Below the pieces are notes generated by a model. It was given only the letters and a program-made list of their open reading frames with translations. It had not been told where the DNA came from and made no database searches. The position numbers and the translations under genes were made by a program. Shown here in pieces: positions 8,396 through 16,362 of a stretch of DNA of 64,000 nucleotides. The DNA is from Thermopolyspora flexuosa (GTDB lineage: Bacteria > Actinomycetota > Actinomycetes > Streptosporangiales > Streptosporangiaceae). The stretch is taken from contig NZ_VFPQ01000001.1 in assembly GCF_006716785.1 (NCBI RefSeq), positions 1,922,001 through 1,986,000 of the forward strand, in the 5' to 3' direction. Positions within the stretch are counted from its first letter, which is position 1; every line of letters starts with the position of its first letter.

Positions 8396-9238
8396 TCACT
8401 CGAGCTCGTAGAGGGTGTTGCCGTAGGCCTCGATGATGAGGCGGGCGAGGGAGGTGTGGGCGCCGATGGGCTGGGCGCAGCCCGCGCCGATGCTCTCCGC
8501 GGCGGCGCGCACCTCCGCCGGGTCGGCCTCGGGGCCGATGATGCACGGGGCGATCGCCAGGCGGGACGCGCCGATCTTGTGCAGCCGCTCGGCGGCGTCG
8601 CGCGGCCCGGGGCCGTCGTCGACCGACGCCGCCACCACCGGGATCGCCAGCCGCGCGGCGAGCAGCACCGCCGTGGTGTCGGCCGCGCGCACCGCCTCCG
8701 GACCGCCCGCGGTGAGCACGATGATGCCGTCCACCGGGGAGGCGATGTTGAACAGCCGCACCCGGTCGGCGCGGGCGAGCCCGGCGTCGGCGAGCCGGAT
8801 GTGCATCACCTCGGCGATGAGCGGGTGCGGGCCGAGCGGCGGGTTGATCATGACCTGCGTGCCGCTCGCCGCGATCGCCTCGCGCACCATCCGGTACACC
8901 TTCGGGTGCGGCCCGGTCACCAGCGGGGCCACCACGGCCGAGACGGCGCCCTGCGGCCGGCTCGCGGCGATCTCGTCGAGCTCCTTGGCGAGCCCGTCGA
9001 TGTCGTCACCCAGGTGCACCAGCCGTACGTCGACCTGCGGGTTGTCGACCCGGAGCATGCGGGCGATGTCCTGGGGGACCTCATCGTCCCGGCCCGGAGC
9101 GGCCACCACGAGCGCGGGCGCGTCGGGCGGCAGATCGCTCGGCACCGGACGACGATGGCGGCCGGTGCCGCCCGGCCGCGAAGAGGATGAGCGGTCGCGT
9201 ATCGGCAGAGGCGGATGGGGCGGCAGGCCTTCGTTCAC
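8396..9238 (-). CDS. CbiX/SirB-like sirohydrochlorin chelatase family protein
   Basis: A 280-residue protein with two chelatase-like halves: ALVVAAPGRDDEVPQDIARML...VRLVHLGDD...AVVAPLVTGPHPKVYRMVREA, then PVVAASVDDGPGPRDAAERL...LAIAPCIIGPEADPAEVRAAAESIG...HTSLARLIIEAYGNTL. This is the duplicated CbiX architecture, which would insert Co or Fe into sirohydrochlorin. The canonical metal-binding His of the first half (usually within an HGS motif) is not obvious, so activity is uncertain. The start is GTG at 9238; TAAAAT (9252-9247) upstream may be the -10 of a near-leaderless transcript. The first 40 residues are Pro/Arg-rich and poorly conserved. No other cobalamin or siroheme gene is nearby. 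Confidence 0.65.
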   Translation of the reverse strand: MNEGLPPHPPLPIRDRSSSSRPGGTGRHRRPVPSDLPPDAPALVVAAPGRDDEVPQDIARMLRVDNPQVDVRLVHLGDDIDGLAKELDEIAASRPQGAVSAVVAPLVTGPHPKVYRMVREAIAASGTQVMINPPLGPHPLIAEVMHIRLADAGLARADRVRLFNIASPVDGIIVLTAGGPEAVRAADTTAVLLAARLAIPVVAASVDDGPGPRDAAERLHKIGASRLAIAPCIIGPEADPAEVRAAAESIGAGCAQPIGAHTSLARLIIEAYGNTLYELE

Positions 9239-9516
9239 ATTGGCGGATTTTAGGGGGATGTCGCGACCTTTGCCGATCGAATGATCGATCAGTGACCAGG
9301 CACCCTAACGATGTGGAAAGGTTTGTCTCACTTTCCTTCCACTGTGCGGGTGAGGTCGTCGGGCGAGGGCGAGCGCGCCGGGCGCAGCCTCGCCGTGCGG
9401 TGGGGCAGAGGTCCGGACACGGGCCGTACGGCACGGCGCCGCGGCCCGCGAGCCGCCGCGCCGTACGGCGGGGCCGGGAGGCGGCGGCCGTACGGGCCGA
9501 GGGAAGGGATCCGGTC

Positions 9517-10719
9517 ATGACCGAGGTGCTCGAGGTGGCCGGGCGACGGGTGACGATCACCAGCCCGGACAAGGTGATCTTCCCTGCCGCCGGGTACACC
9601 AAGCTCGACCTGGCCCGCTACTACCTCGCGGTCGCCGAGGGGGCGCTGCGCGGCGTGGCCGGGCGGCCCATGATCCTCAAGCGGTTCCCGCGCGGCGTGG
9701 CGGAGGAGCCGTTCTTCCAGAAGCGCGCCCCGGCGCGGCGCCCGGACTGGATCGAGACGGTCACGCTGCGCTACCCGTCGGGGCGCACCGCCGAGGAGGT
9801 CGTGGTGCGCGACGCCGCCCAGCTCGCCTGGGCGGTGAACCTCGGCTGCGTCGATCTCAACCCGCACCCGGTGCGCGCCGAGGACCTGGAGCACCCCGAC
9901 GAGCTGCGCATCGACCTCGACCCGGTGCCCGGCGTGCCGTGGCGGCAGGTGGTCGAGGTGGCCCTCGTGGTCCGGGAGGTGCTGGGCGACCACGGCCTGG
10001 CCGGCTGGCCGAAGACCTCGGGCTCGCGCGGCTTCCACGTGTACGCCCGGATCGCGCCGCGGTGGACCTTCCCCGAGGTACGGCGGGCCGCCCAGGCGGT
10101 CGCCCGGGAGGTGGAGAACCGGGCGGGCGGCCTGGCGACGAGCCGCTGGTGGAAGGAGGAGCGGCAGGGCGTGTTCGTCGACTACAACCAGAACGCCCGC
10201 GACCACACGGTCGCCTCGGCGTACTCGGTCCGCCCCACCCCCGACGCCCGGGTCTCCACCCCGCTCGCCTGGGACGAGGTCACCGGCACCGACCCGGTGG
10301 ACCTCACCCTCGCCACGGTGCCCGCCCGTTTCGCCGAGCTCGGCGACCCCTGGCGGGGGATGGACGCGGCCGCCGGGAGCCTGGACGGCCTGCTCCGGCT
10401 CGCCGACCGGCTCGGCCCGCCTGAGCGGCCGCCCAAGGGGGAGGGACGCCGCCGGGTGACGATGCCGCTCATCGAGATCGCCCGCGCCCGCACCGCGGCC
10501 GAGGCGCTCGCCGGGCTGGAACGGTGGAAGGCCCGCCACCCGGAGGTCGCGGCCCGTCTCGAGCCCGCCGACGTGCTCGTCGACTCGATGCGCGGCCGCA
10601 GCTCCACCTGGACCCGCATCCGGGTCAACCTGCGGCACGTGCCCGAGCCGGAGCGGCCGCCGCAGGAGCCGCTCGAGGTCGACTACGACCCGTGGGGCGG
10701 CCCGCCGCCCCCGGCGTGA
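9517..10719 (+). CDS. Stand-alone LigD-type DNA polymerase (PolDom, archaeo-eukaryotic primase family)
   Basis: A 400-residue homologue of the polymerase/primase domain of the bacterial NHEJ ligase LigD. The catalytic acids are visible: Asp133 and Asp135 in RIDLDPVPG and Asp222 in VFVDYNQN. The nucleotide-binding TSGSRGFHVYARI (168-179) and SAYSVRPT complete the pattern. It would add ribo- or deoxynucleotides at double-strand break ends. There is no fused ligase or nuclease domain, and no Ku gene is nearby. The ATG at 9517 follows GAGGGAAGGG. The C-terminal 100 residues are an extension found in free-standing actinobacterial relatives. The end overlaps the convergent PAP2 gene by 37 bp. Confidence 0.85.
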   Translation: MTEVLEVAGRRVTITSPDKVIFPAAGYTKLDLARYYLAVAEGALRGVAGRPMILKRFPRGVAEEPFFQKRAPARRPDWIETVTLRYPSGRTAEEVVVRDAAQLAWAVNLGCVDLNPHPVRAEDLEHPDELRIDLDPVPGVPWRQVVEVALVVREVLGDHGLAGWPKTSGSRGFHVYARIAPRWTFPEVRRAAQAVAREVENRAGGLATSRWWKEERQGVFVDYNQNARDHTVASAYSVRPTPDARVSTPLAWDEVTGTDPVDLTLATVPARFAELGDPWRGMDAAAGSLDGLLRLADRLGPPERPPKGEGRRRVTMPLIEIARARTAAEALAGLERWKARHPEVAARLEPADVLVDSMRGRSSTWTRIRVNLRHVPEPERPPQEPLEVDYDPWGGPPPPA

Positions 10720-11432
10720 CCGCGCCCGAGCCGGTCGAGGCGGGCGGCGAGCGGCGCGCAGCCGGCGACCACGGCGGTGGCGACCCCGCCGACCACGAGC
10801 ACCGCGCCGACCACGTCGGTGGGGTGGTGCACGCCGAGGTAGACGCGGGCCCAGGCCTGGGCGGCGACGAGGACCGCGCCGGCGGCGGCGACGAGGCGCA
10901 GGCGGGCCGTGCCGTACGCGAGCAGGCACGCGGCGATGACGAGGGCGAGCGTCACGGCGACGTGGCCGCTCGGGTAGCCGTACGGGCTGGGCTCCGGGAT
11001 GAGCTGCCGCTCGGGGGCCGGGCGGGGCCGGTCGATCGCGACCTTGTAGAGGGTGTTCGCGCTCCAGCCCGCCGCGACGACGAGCGCGGTGAGCAGCGCC
11101 CCGCCGTACCGGCCGAGCAGGGCGAGGAGGAGCACGGCCGCGGCGCACACGGCGATCACGGCGGGCGGCAGGAAGGCGACCCGCAGCGCGTCGGCGACCG
11201 CGGTCAGGAGCGGGGCGCGCAGCTCGTGCACGGCCGCGGCGAGGCGGGCGTCGGCGGCGGTCCACGCGGGGGTGCGGGCGAGCAGGCCGAGGACCGCCGC
11301 GGCGGCGAGGGGCAGCGCGACACACCCGGCCCACACGGCCACGGCCCGGCGTCGGGCCGGTGGGCGCGCGGGCGGGCCGGGCGGGGCCGCGACGGGGCGT
11401 GGTCGCGGACGATGCGATGTCATCCGCGCCAT
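10683..11432 (-). CDS. PAP2-superfamily membrane phosphatase
   Basis: A 249-residue integral membrane protein. All three acid-phosphatase signatures are visible: KVAIDRPRP (K-x6-RP), YPSGHVAV (PSGH) and RVYLGVHHPTDVVGA (R-x5-H-x3-D). About five to six membrane helices lie around them. Members hydrolyse lipid phosphates such as undecaprenyl diphosphate or phosphatidate at the outer membrane face. The N-terminal 30 residues are Pro/Arg-rich and cytoplasmic. The start could instead be the fourth codon (MTSHRPRP). It converges on and overlaps the LigD-type polymerase gene. Confidence 0.85.
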   Translation of the reverse strand: MARMTSHRPRPRPVAAPPGPPARPPARRRAVAVWAGCVALPLAAAAVLGLLARTPAWTAADARLAAAVHELRAPLLTAVADALRVAFLPPAVIAVCAAAVLLLALLGRYGGALLTALVVAAGWSANTLYKVAIDRPRPAPERQLIPEPSPYGYPSGHVAVTLALVIAACLLAYGTARLRLVAAAGAVLVAAQAWARVYLGVHHPTDVVGAVLVVGGVATAVVAGCAPLAARLDRLGRGHAGGGGPPHGS

Positions 11433-11489
11433 CCAACCGCGTTCGCCGTGATCATTACGGCCGCGGGCGGCCGGAGCCTGCCGGGCGCG

Positions 11490-12200
11490 TCAGCGGGCGT
11501 GGGCGCGGGTGAGCCGGCACAGGTCGTTCCACCGGTCCGGGTCGACCGGGAACGCCGCCTCCCGCTGGGGCCGCAGTACGGCGGCGCACTCGTCGATCGC
11601 GGCGGCGAGCATGTCGTGCAGCCGCCGGTCGGCGTCCTGCACGCACGCCTCGGCCACCCCGCGCACCGCGATGTGCACCGCGTTCGGCGCGGCGATGCGC
11701 CGGAAGCCCTTCGGCGAGATCTTGAGACCGCGGCGGAACTCCTGCGCCTGCCGGGCGGCGTGCGGCGCCTGGTCGAGCGCGTCCCGGCTGCGCTCCGACA
11801 GCTCGCCGGGCGTGCGGCCCTCCAGCTCGGCGAGCACGTGCTCGGCGGCGAGGATCGTCACGGCCATGGTGAGCTGCCGCTCGGCGGCGACCACGGGGAG
11901 CGCGTGGACGGCGCAGACGAGCGCGATGCGGGGGTCGACCCGCGGGTCGTCGCCGTTGAGGCCGATCACCGAGGGGATCAGGTGGGCGAGCCGCGGCCGC
12001 GCCTCGTCGGAGGTGTAGTCGTTCACCAGGCGGGCGAGGGCGGCGAGCAGCGGGTGGGTGCAGTCGGGGTGGTCGCTCCAGCGCTCCCCGGCGAGGTACG
12101 AGGCCATCTCCATGAAGCACGCGCCCTTGCGCGGGTTCCGGTGCCTGCCGCGGGACAGCACCGGAACGAGCGTGGGCGGGTGCGCCTGCCGACTGTGCAC
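11490..12200 (-). CDS. Conserved actinobacterial protein of unknown function
   Basis: A 236-residue protein whose function I do not recognise. The start is placed at GTG 12200 because GGAG precedes it with good spacing; a longer frame to 12410 crosses the A/T-rich upstream region. The most striking block is KGACFMEMASYLAGERWSDHPDCTHPLLAALARLVNDYTSD, a Cys/His-bearing stretch. It is followed by long helices (MAVTILAAEHVLAELE, RDALDQAPHAARQAQEFRRGL). No membrane segment or signal is seen, so it is probably cytoplasmic. It is divergent from the Spd-like membrane protein gene. Confidence 0.6.
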   Translation of the reverse strand: MHSRQAHPPTLVPVLSRGRHRNPRKGACFMEMASYLAGERWSDHPDCTHPLLAALARLVNDYTSDEARPRLAHLIPSVIGLNGDDPRVDPRIALVCAVHALPVVAAERQLTMAVTILAAEHVLAELEGRTPGELSERSRDALDQAPHAARQAQEFRRGLKISPKGFRRIAAPNAVHIAVRGVAEACVQDADRRLHDMLAAAIDECAAVLRPQREAAFPVDPDRWNDLCRLTRAHAR

Positions 12201-12504
12201 AAGACACTCCAGAGGATCGCTCGGCCTGCCTCTACCCAGTCTGCGCCTCAGGTCACCGGCGCGCCAGAGGCCCGGGCGCCGCCCTCGGTACGGCATATCC
12301 GCATTAGTCACAAACCGCTCAAATGTGCACGAAAGTAACAGTTGTCGTAATAGGGATATGCGGTCGGCCGGGATGTCCGGACGGATAACAAATGTGGACC
12401 GTAGGCACACGATTCACGCACGTTTCGTGGCGTGGGCCGCGGGCGTTCTGCGATGATCCCCTGCGTACAGAGAGCCGGACTCCGAACCGACGGACAGTGA
12501 CCGA
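12201..12504. other. A/T-richer divergent intergenic region
   Basis: This region separates two divergent genes and is clearly lower in GC around 12315-12400 (TAACAGTTGTCGTAATAGGG, GGATAACAAATGTGG). CACGAAA at 12334-12340 recurs as its complement TTTCGTG at 12423-12429. Promoters for both genes must lie here, but no -35/-10 pair is decisive. Confidence 0.4.
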
Positions 12505-13851
12505 ATGCCCCCCATAGACCAGATCACCCAGTTCGCGGCGACCAATCCGGTCGGCACCGCCATCGTGTGCGTGTTCGCCTTCGTCGTGCTCGTTCTCGCC
12601 TACTTCGTGGTGCGCGGCCTGTGCCGGAACCTCGTCCGGCTGCTGCGCACCTGGGCGCAGAACCGTCCGCCGGAGGACATCCTCACCATCGTCGCCGCCT
12701 GCATCGCCACGGGCGTGTCCGCCCAGGGCATGTGGCGCTTCTCCGGTGACGTGCTGGGCTTCGACGGGCCGCTGCGGCTGCTGCTGTTCGCGTTCATCGA
12801 GGTCGCGGTGATCACGAGCGCGGTCCGGGCGCGGCGCAACATGCGCGAGAACTACTCCGCGGGCATCGACGGCGTCGCCGTCTGGGCGCTCACCTCGCTG
12901 TCGGCCGTGCTGTCCAGCCTCGACGCGCGCAGCCCCGCCGAGGCGCTGTTCCGCCTCGCCGCCCCGCTCGTGGCCGCGTGGCTGTGGGAGCGCGGCATGG
13001 CGATCGAGCGGCACCGGATCACCGGCACCAAGCGCATCAACTGGCGGATCACCCCCGAGCGCATCCTCGTCCGCCTCGGGCTCGCCGAGGTGAGCGACCG
13101 CTCCGCGAGCGAGGTGGACGCCCACCGCAGGCTCACCCGGGTCGCGCTCGCCGCCAAGCGCGCCCGCGCGCTGCGCGCCGCCGGCGCGAGCGAGTGGCGG
13201 ATGCGCCGCGCGCTCGCCAAGCTCGACCGGGCCGTGGACCAGGCCGTGGAGTACACCGGTCTCGCCGTCGACCCCGCCCGCCAGCAGGCGCTTTTGTCCC
13301 AGATTGGAGCGCTCTACAACAGTTCGGCGCTGATGGACCTCTCGCCGCCGGTGCCGTGGGCGCCCACGCAGAACCAGCAGGCCCAGCAGGTGGTGGTCGA
13401 GCAGGCCGCGATCTCCGCCGGCAACGGCTCGGGCGGCGGTGACGCCGCCGGGGCGGACCGTTCCCGGCCGCGGGTCGCGGACGCGAACGGCCAGGCGAAC
13501 CGGGCGGCGATGCTCGACGACGATGACGAGGACGAGGTGGAGGTGCTCGAGCCCGCGCCGCAGCAGCACCTCGACCCGGCGCAGCGGGCCGCCCTCTACC
13601 GCGCCGCGCGCGCCTACTGGGACCAGCAGATCGAGCGCAAGATCGTGCCGCGGGCGGCCGACATCGCCAAGGAGACCGGTCTCCCGATCGCCCTCGCCCG
13701 CGAGTACCGGGCGCTGTGGAAGCTCGAGCCGCGCGCCCACGCGCTGCTCGAGGCCGCCTACCACGAGAACGGCGGTCGTGACACCGGCACCTTCCCGGCC
13801 ATCGAGGTCGAGGACCGCGTGCTCACCACCAACGGCTCCGCGCCCAGCTGA
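12505..13851 (+). CDS. Polytopic membrane protein with C-terminal helix-turn-helix-like region (Spd/DUF2637-like)
   Basis: A 448-residue protein with about four membrane helices in the first 165 residues (residues 15-40, 60-78, 88-108 and 120-165), followed by a basic RITGTKRINWRITPERILVRLGLAE segment and long soluble helices. A Gln/Asp-rich linker with DDDDEDEVEVLE (about 330-345) leads to a last domain, RAADIAKETGLPIALAREYRALWKLEP, resembling a helix-turn-helix. This layout recalls the Spd-type spread proteins and DUF2637 proteins of actinomycete conjugative elements, but no tra or int gene is near. Function is not established. Confidence 0.6.
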   Translation: MPPIDQITQFAATNPVGTAIVCVFAFVVLVLAYFVVRGLCRNLVRLLRTWAQNRPPEDILTIVAACIATGVSAQGMWRFSGDVLGFDGPLRLLLFAFIEVAVITSAVRARRNMRENYSAGIDGVAVWALTSLSAVLSSLDARSPAEALFRLAAPLVAAWLWERGMAIERHRITGTKRINWRITPERILVRLGLAEVSDRSASEVDAHRRLTRVALAAKRARALRAAGASEWRMRRALAKLDRAVDQAVEYTGLAVDPARQQALLSQIGALYNSSALMDLSPPVPWAPTQNQQAQQVVVEQAAISAGNGSGGGDAAGADRSRPRVADANGQANRAAMLDDDDEDEVEVLEPAPQQHLDPAQRAALYRAARAYWDQQIERKIVPRAADIAKETGLPIALAREYRALWKLEPRAHALLEAAYHENGGRDTGTFPAIEVEDRVLTTNGSAPS

Positions 13852-13875
13852 GCCGTCGCCACGCGGCATACGGCG

Positions 13876-13907
13876 AATCGCCGCCCCGGACCTCCGGGGC
13901 GGCGATT
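13876..13907 (+). terminator. Strong terminator hairpin
   Basis: The arms at 13876-13890 and 13893-13907 form a perfect 15-bp stem (AATCGCCGCCCCGGA and its complement) with a CC turn, followed by TCC. It lies 24 bases after the stop of the membrane-protein gene. Confidence 0.7.
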
Positions 13908-14095
13908 TCCGTGTGCGGCCCCGCCGCCGCGGGGCCTCTCCGGCGCCGGGGCGGCGGGGCCGCACGGACCCCCTCCCGCCCACGGGCGCGCCGATGTCGA
14001 AGCTCTGTCCCCCCTGATCCCCCTATTCCGTTCTGTCCCGTCCCCCGGTTGCGGATTCCTCGCCGCGTCGGCGGCCACGCTCCGGCGTCCGCCGG

Positions 14096-15202
14096 TCAGC
14101 CGCAGTCGCAGCAGTCGCAGTCGCATCTCTTGCAGCACCGGCAGCAATCGCAGCAGTTGTTGCAGTAGGAGCAGCCGTCGCAGCAGTCGCAGGGGCATTC
14201 GCAGCGCTCGCGGCAGCTCTTGCCGCGGTTGGGGCTCCACTTCGGCTGGTACCAGCCGCAGGTGCAGATCTTGCACAGCTCGGCCGGGCAGACCACGAAG
14301 AAGCTGCGGACCTTGGGCACCTCGCCGGGCGGGTGCTCGGTGCCGTGCCGGTGGTCGTCGAAGGTGCGCGCCACGGCTCGCCGTACCTCGCCCACCAGCA
14401 GCGCCCGCACCAGCGTGCGGCGTTCCAGGTCCAGGTCGGCGACGGCGAGCTCGATGCCGTGGGCGGCGTCGTCGCAGAGGCGGCGCACCTCGGCGAGCGG
14501 GGTGCCGGTGGCGAGGATCGGGTTGTACGCGCCGTTGCGGCGGTCGGCCTCGAGGTCCTCGACGGCGTCGAGCAGGTGGGCGAGGCGGCCGAAGAGCCGC
14601 CCGGCCTCGGCGAGCGCCGGCGCGTTGTGCGGCTTTCCGGTCAGCTCGCCGGTGTGGGCGAAGACCGCGGACACCGCGGTCTCGGTGGGTTCGGTGAGCT
14701 CCAGCAGGGTGAGGCCGCCGCGCGCCTCCAGCAGCGGCTGCCGCGCCAGCGCGTCGCGCAGCACCTCGCCGTCGAACCCGAGGGCCGCCGCCTCGTGGTC
14801 GCTCGCCCGGCTCCACCGCTCCGCGACCCGCCGCGCCGCCGCCCCGACGAGGGGGCGCGCGTAGACGCCGTCCCGGTCGCTCAGGTGGTCGCCGATCTTT
14901 CCGGCGGCGAGCGCCAGCGACGCGGCGGCGGCGAGCCGTGCCCCCTCCGCGCGGGCGTCCACGACGTCGGCCCGGGAGAAGCCGCGCAGCGCGCAGGGGG
15001 CCGCCCGGCGGTGCGGGGACAGCTCCGGGGCCTGCGCCTCGACGAGCACGGAGACCAGCAGCCCGTCATAGTTGGTGACCAGCCGGGCGAGGTGGCCGTG
15101 GCGGTCGCGCAGCGTCAGGCAGAGCCCGCAGAGGTGTGCCATCCACTCCGCATGGAGCGATTTACACAAGGTATGGCGACAAGGTCGAACGATTCCAAAC
15201 AC
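14096..15202 (-). CDS. DUF5685 family protein with extreme Cys-rich C-terminal tail
   Basis: A 368-residue protein opening MFGIVRPCRHTLCKSLHAEWMAHLCGLCLTL, the hallmark of DUF5685. The body is all-helical. One helix reads LDAVEDLEADRRNGAYNPIL, an Asp-rich motif reminiscent of the DxxxD helices of trans-prenyl synthase folds; that similarity is suggestive only. The last 42 residues contain 19 Cys (CRERCECPCDCCDGC and so on), separated by Asp, Arg, Lys and Asn, which should bind several metal ions or form a disulfide-rich knot. The start is GTG at 15202 with AAGGTGA upstream. It is transcribed alone; modBC lie upstream on the same strand behind a hairpin. Confidence 0.75.
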   Translation of the reverse strand: MFGIVRPCRHTLCKSLHAEWMAHLCGLCLTLRDRHGHLARLVTNYDGLLVSVLVEAQAPELSPHRRAAPCALRGFSRADVVDARAEGARLAAAASLALAAGKIGDHLSDRDGVYARPLVGAAARRVAERWSRASDHEAAALGFDGEVLRDALARQPLLEARGGLTLLELTEPTETAVSAVFAHTGELTGKPHNAPALAEAGRLFGRLAHLLDAVEDLEADRRNGAYNPILATGTPLAEVRRLCDDAAHGIELAVADLDLERRTLVRALLVGEVRRAVARTFDDHRHGTEHPPGEVPKVRSFFVVCPAELCKICTCGWYQPKWSPNRGKSCRERCECPCDCCDGCSYCNNCCDCCRCCKRCDCDCCDCG

Positions 15203-15293
15203 GGGCGATCACCTTAGACCTCCCCGAGGGCGGGATGGGGGCGATTGGCCGGATCGATGAGGGCGCCGGCGAGGTCGCCGCCCGTCGCGGGGC

Positions 15294-15315
15294 CGGCTCG
15301 TACGGCGAGCCGTAC
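15294..15315 (-). terminator. Hairpin after modC made of GTACGGC inverted pair
   Basis: CGGCTCG at 15294-15300 pairs with CGAGCCG at 15306-15312. Alternatively GTACGGC (15300-15306) pairs with GCCGTAC (15309-15315). Either fold lies just downstream of the modC stop on the minus strand, and the overlap of two mutually exclusive stems is notable. Confidence 0.5.
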
Positions 15316-15330
15316 CGGATGCCCCCGTGA

Positions 15331-16362
15331 TCAGGCGGGGTAGGCGTGCGTCTCGGTGGCCTTGACCGCCGCCCAGACCCGGCCGCCGGGGGCGAGGTCG
15401 AGCTCGGCGAGGGCCGCGGGGGTGATGTCGGCGGCGGCCGCGATCGGGCCGGTCAGGTGTACGCGCACGTTGTCGCCGTGGCGCTCGACGCCGTCGACCT
15501 CGGCCTGCCACAGGTTGCGCGGCGTGCCGTCCGGGCGGGTGCGGAACAGCGCGACGGCCGAGGGCGGGAAGGCGACGAACGCGGCCCCGTGCAGCGGCTC
15601 GGCGACGCTGAACTCGATCTCGCCGACGCGCACCCGGTGGCCGTCGCCGTCGCCCCGGTAGAGGTTGAGGCCGACGAGGCGGGCCACGTAGTCGGTGCGG
15701 GGATGGCGGGCCACCTCGGTCGGCGGGCCCTGCTGCACCACGGCGCCGTTCTCGATCACGACGAGCCGGTCGGCGAGCGCCATCGCGTCGAGCGGGTCGT
15801 GGGTGACGAGCACGGTGGCGCCGTCGAACTCGGCGAGGTGGCGGCGCAGCCGGGCCCGGATGTCGAGCCGGGTGTGCGCGTCGAGCGCGGCGAGCGGCTC
15901 GTCGAGCAGGAGCAGCCGGGGACCGGCGGCGAGCGCGCGGGCGAGCGCCACCCGCTGCGCCTGCCCGCCGGACAGCCGGCCGGGCCGTACCCCGGCGAAC
16001 CCGGCGAGGCCGACCCGCTCCAGCCAGGTGGCGGCGACGCGGCGGGCCTCGGCCTTCGGCACGCCCCGGCAGCGCGGGCCGAAGGCGACGTTCTCGAGGG
16101 CGGACAGGTGCGGGAAGAGCAGGTAGTCCTGGAAGACCATGCCGATCGGGCGGGCCTCGGGCGGCAGGTCGTGCAGCGGGCGGCCGTCCAGCTCGATGTG
16201 GCCCGCGGTGAGCGGGGTGAGCCCGGCGAGCGCGCGCAGCGCCGTGGTCTTGCCCGCGCCGTTCGGGCCGAGCAGCGCGACCACCTCCCCGGCGGCGACC
16301 GCGAGCGCCACGTCGAGCCGGAACCGGGGCCGCTCCACCACGAGCCGGCAGTCCAGCGTCAC
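15331..16362 (-). CDS. modC: Molybdate-type ABC transporter ATP-binding protein
   Basis: A 343-residue ABC ATPase. Walker A is GPNGAGKT (32-39), the signature is LSGGQ (130-134), Walker B is LLLLDEP (150-156), the H-loop is VTHD, and a C-terminal TOBE-like region ends GGRVWAAVKATETHAYP, the usual ligand-sensing domain of ModC. It energises import of molybdate or a similar oxyanion. The start is GTG at 16362 because it overlaps the permease stop by GTGA, showing translational coupling. No periplasmic binding-protein gene lies in the operon. Confidence 0.82.
   Translation of the reverse strand: MTLDCRLVVERPRFRLDVALAVAAGEVVALLGPNGAGKTTALRALAGLTPLTAGHIELDGRPLHDLPPEARPIGMVFQDYLLFPHLSALENVAFGPRCRGVPKAEARRVAATWLERVGLAGFAGVRPGRLSGGQAQRVALARALAAGPRLLLLDEPLAALDAHTRLDIRARLRRHLAEFDGATVLVTHDPLDAMALADRLVVIENGAVVQQGPPTEVARHPRTDYVARLVGLNLYRGDGDGHRVRVGEIEFSVAEPLHGAAFVAFPPSAVALFRTRPDGTPRNLWQAEVDGVERHGDNVRVHLTGPIAAAADITPAALAELDLAPGGRVWAAVKATETHAYPA

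Noticed and set aside
12201-12410. Extended N-terminus of the conserved unknown protein up to 12410
   Set aside because: The extra 70 residues run through the A/T-rich promoter region, while GTG 12200 has a well-spaced GGAG.
14101-14220. Repeated CAGTCG/GCAGCA-like units as a possible DNA repeat array
   Set aside because: They are explained by alternating Cys and Asp/Arg codons of the Cys-rich tail of the DUF5685 protein.
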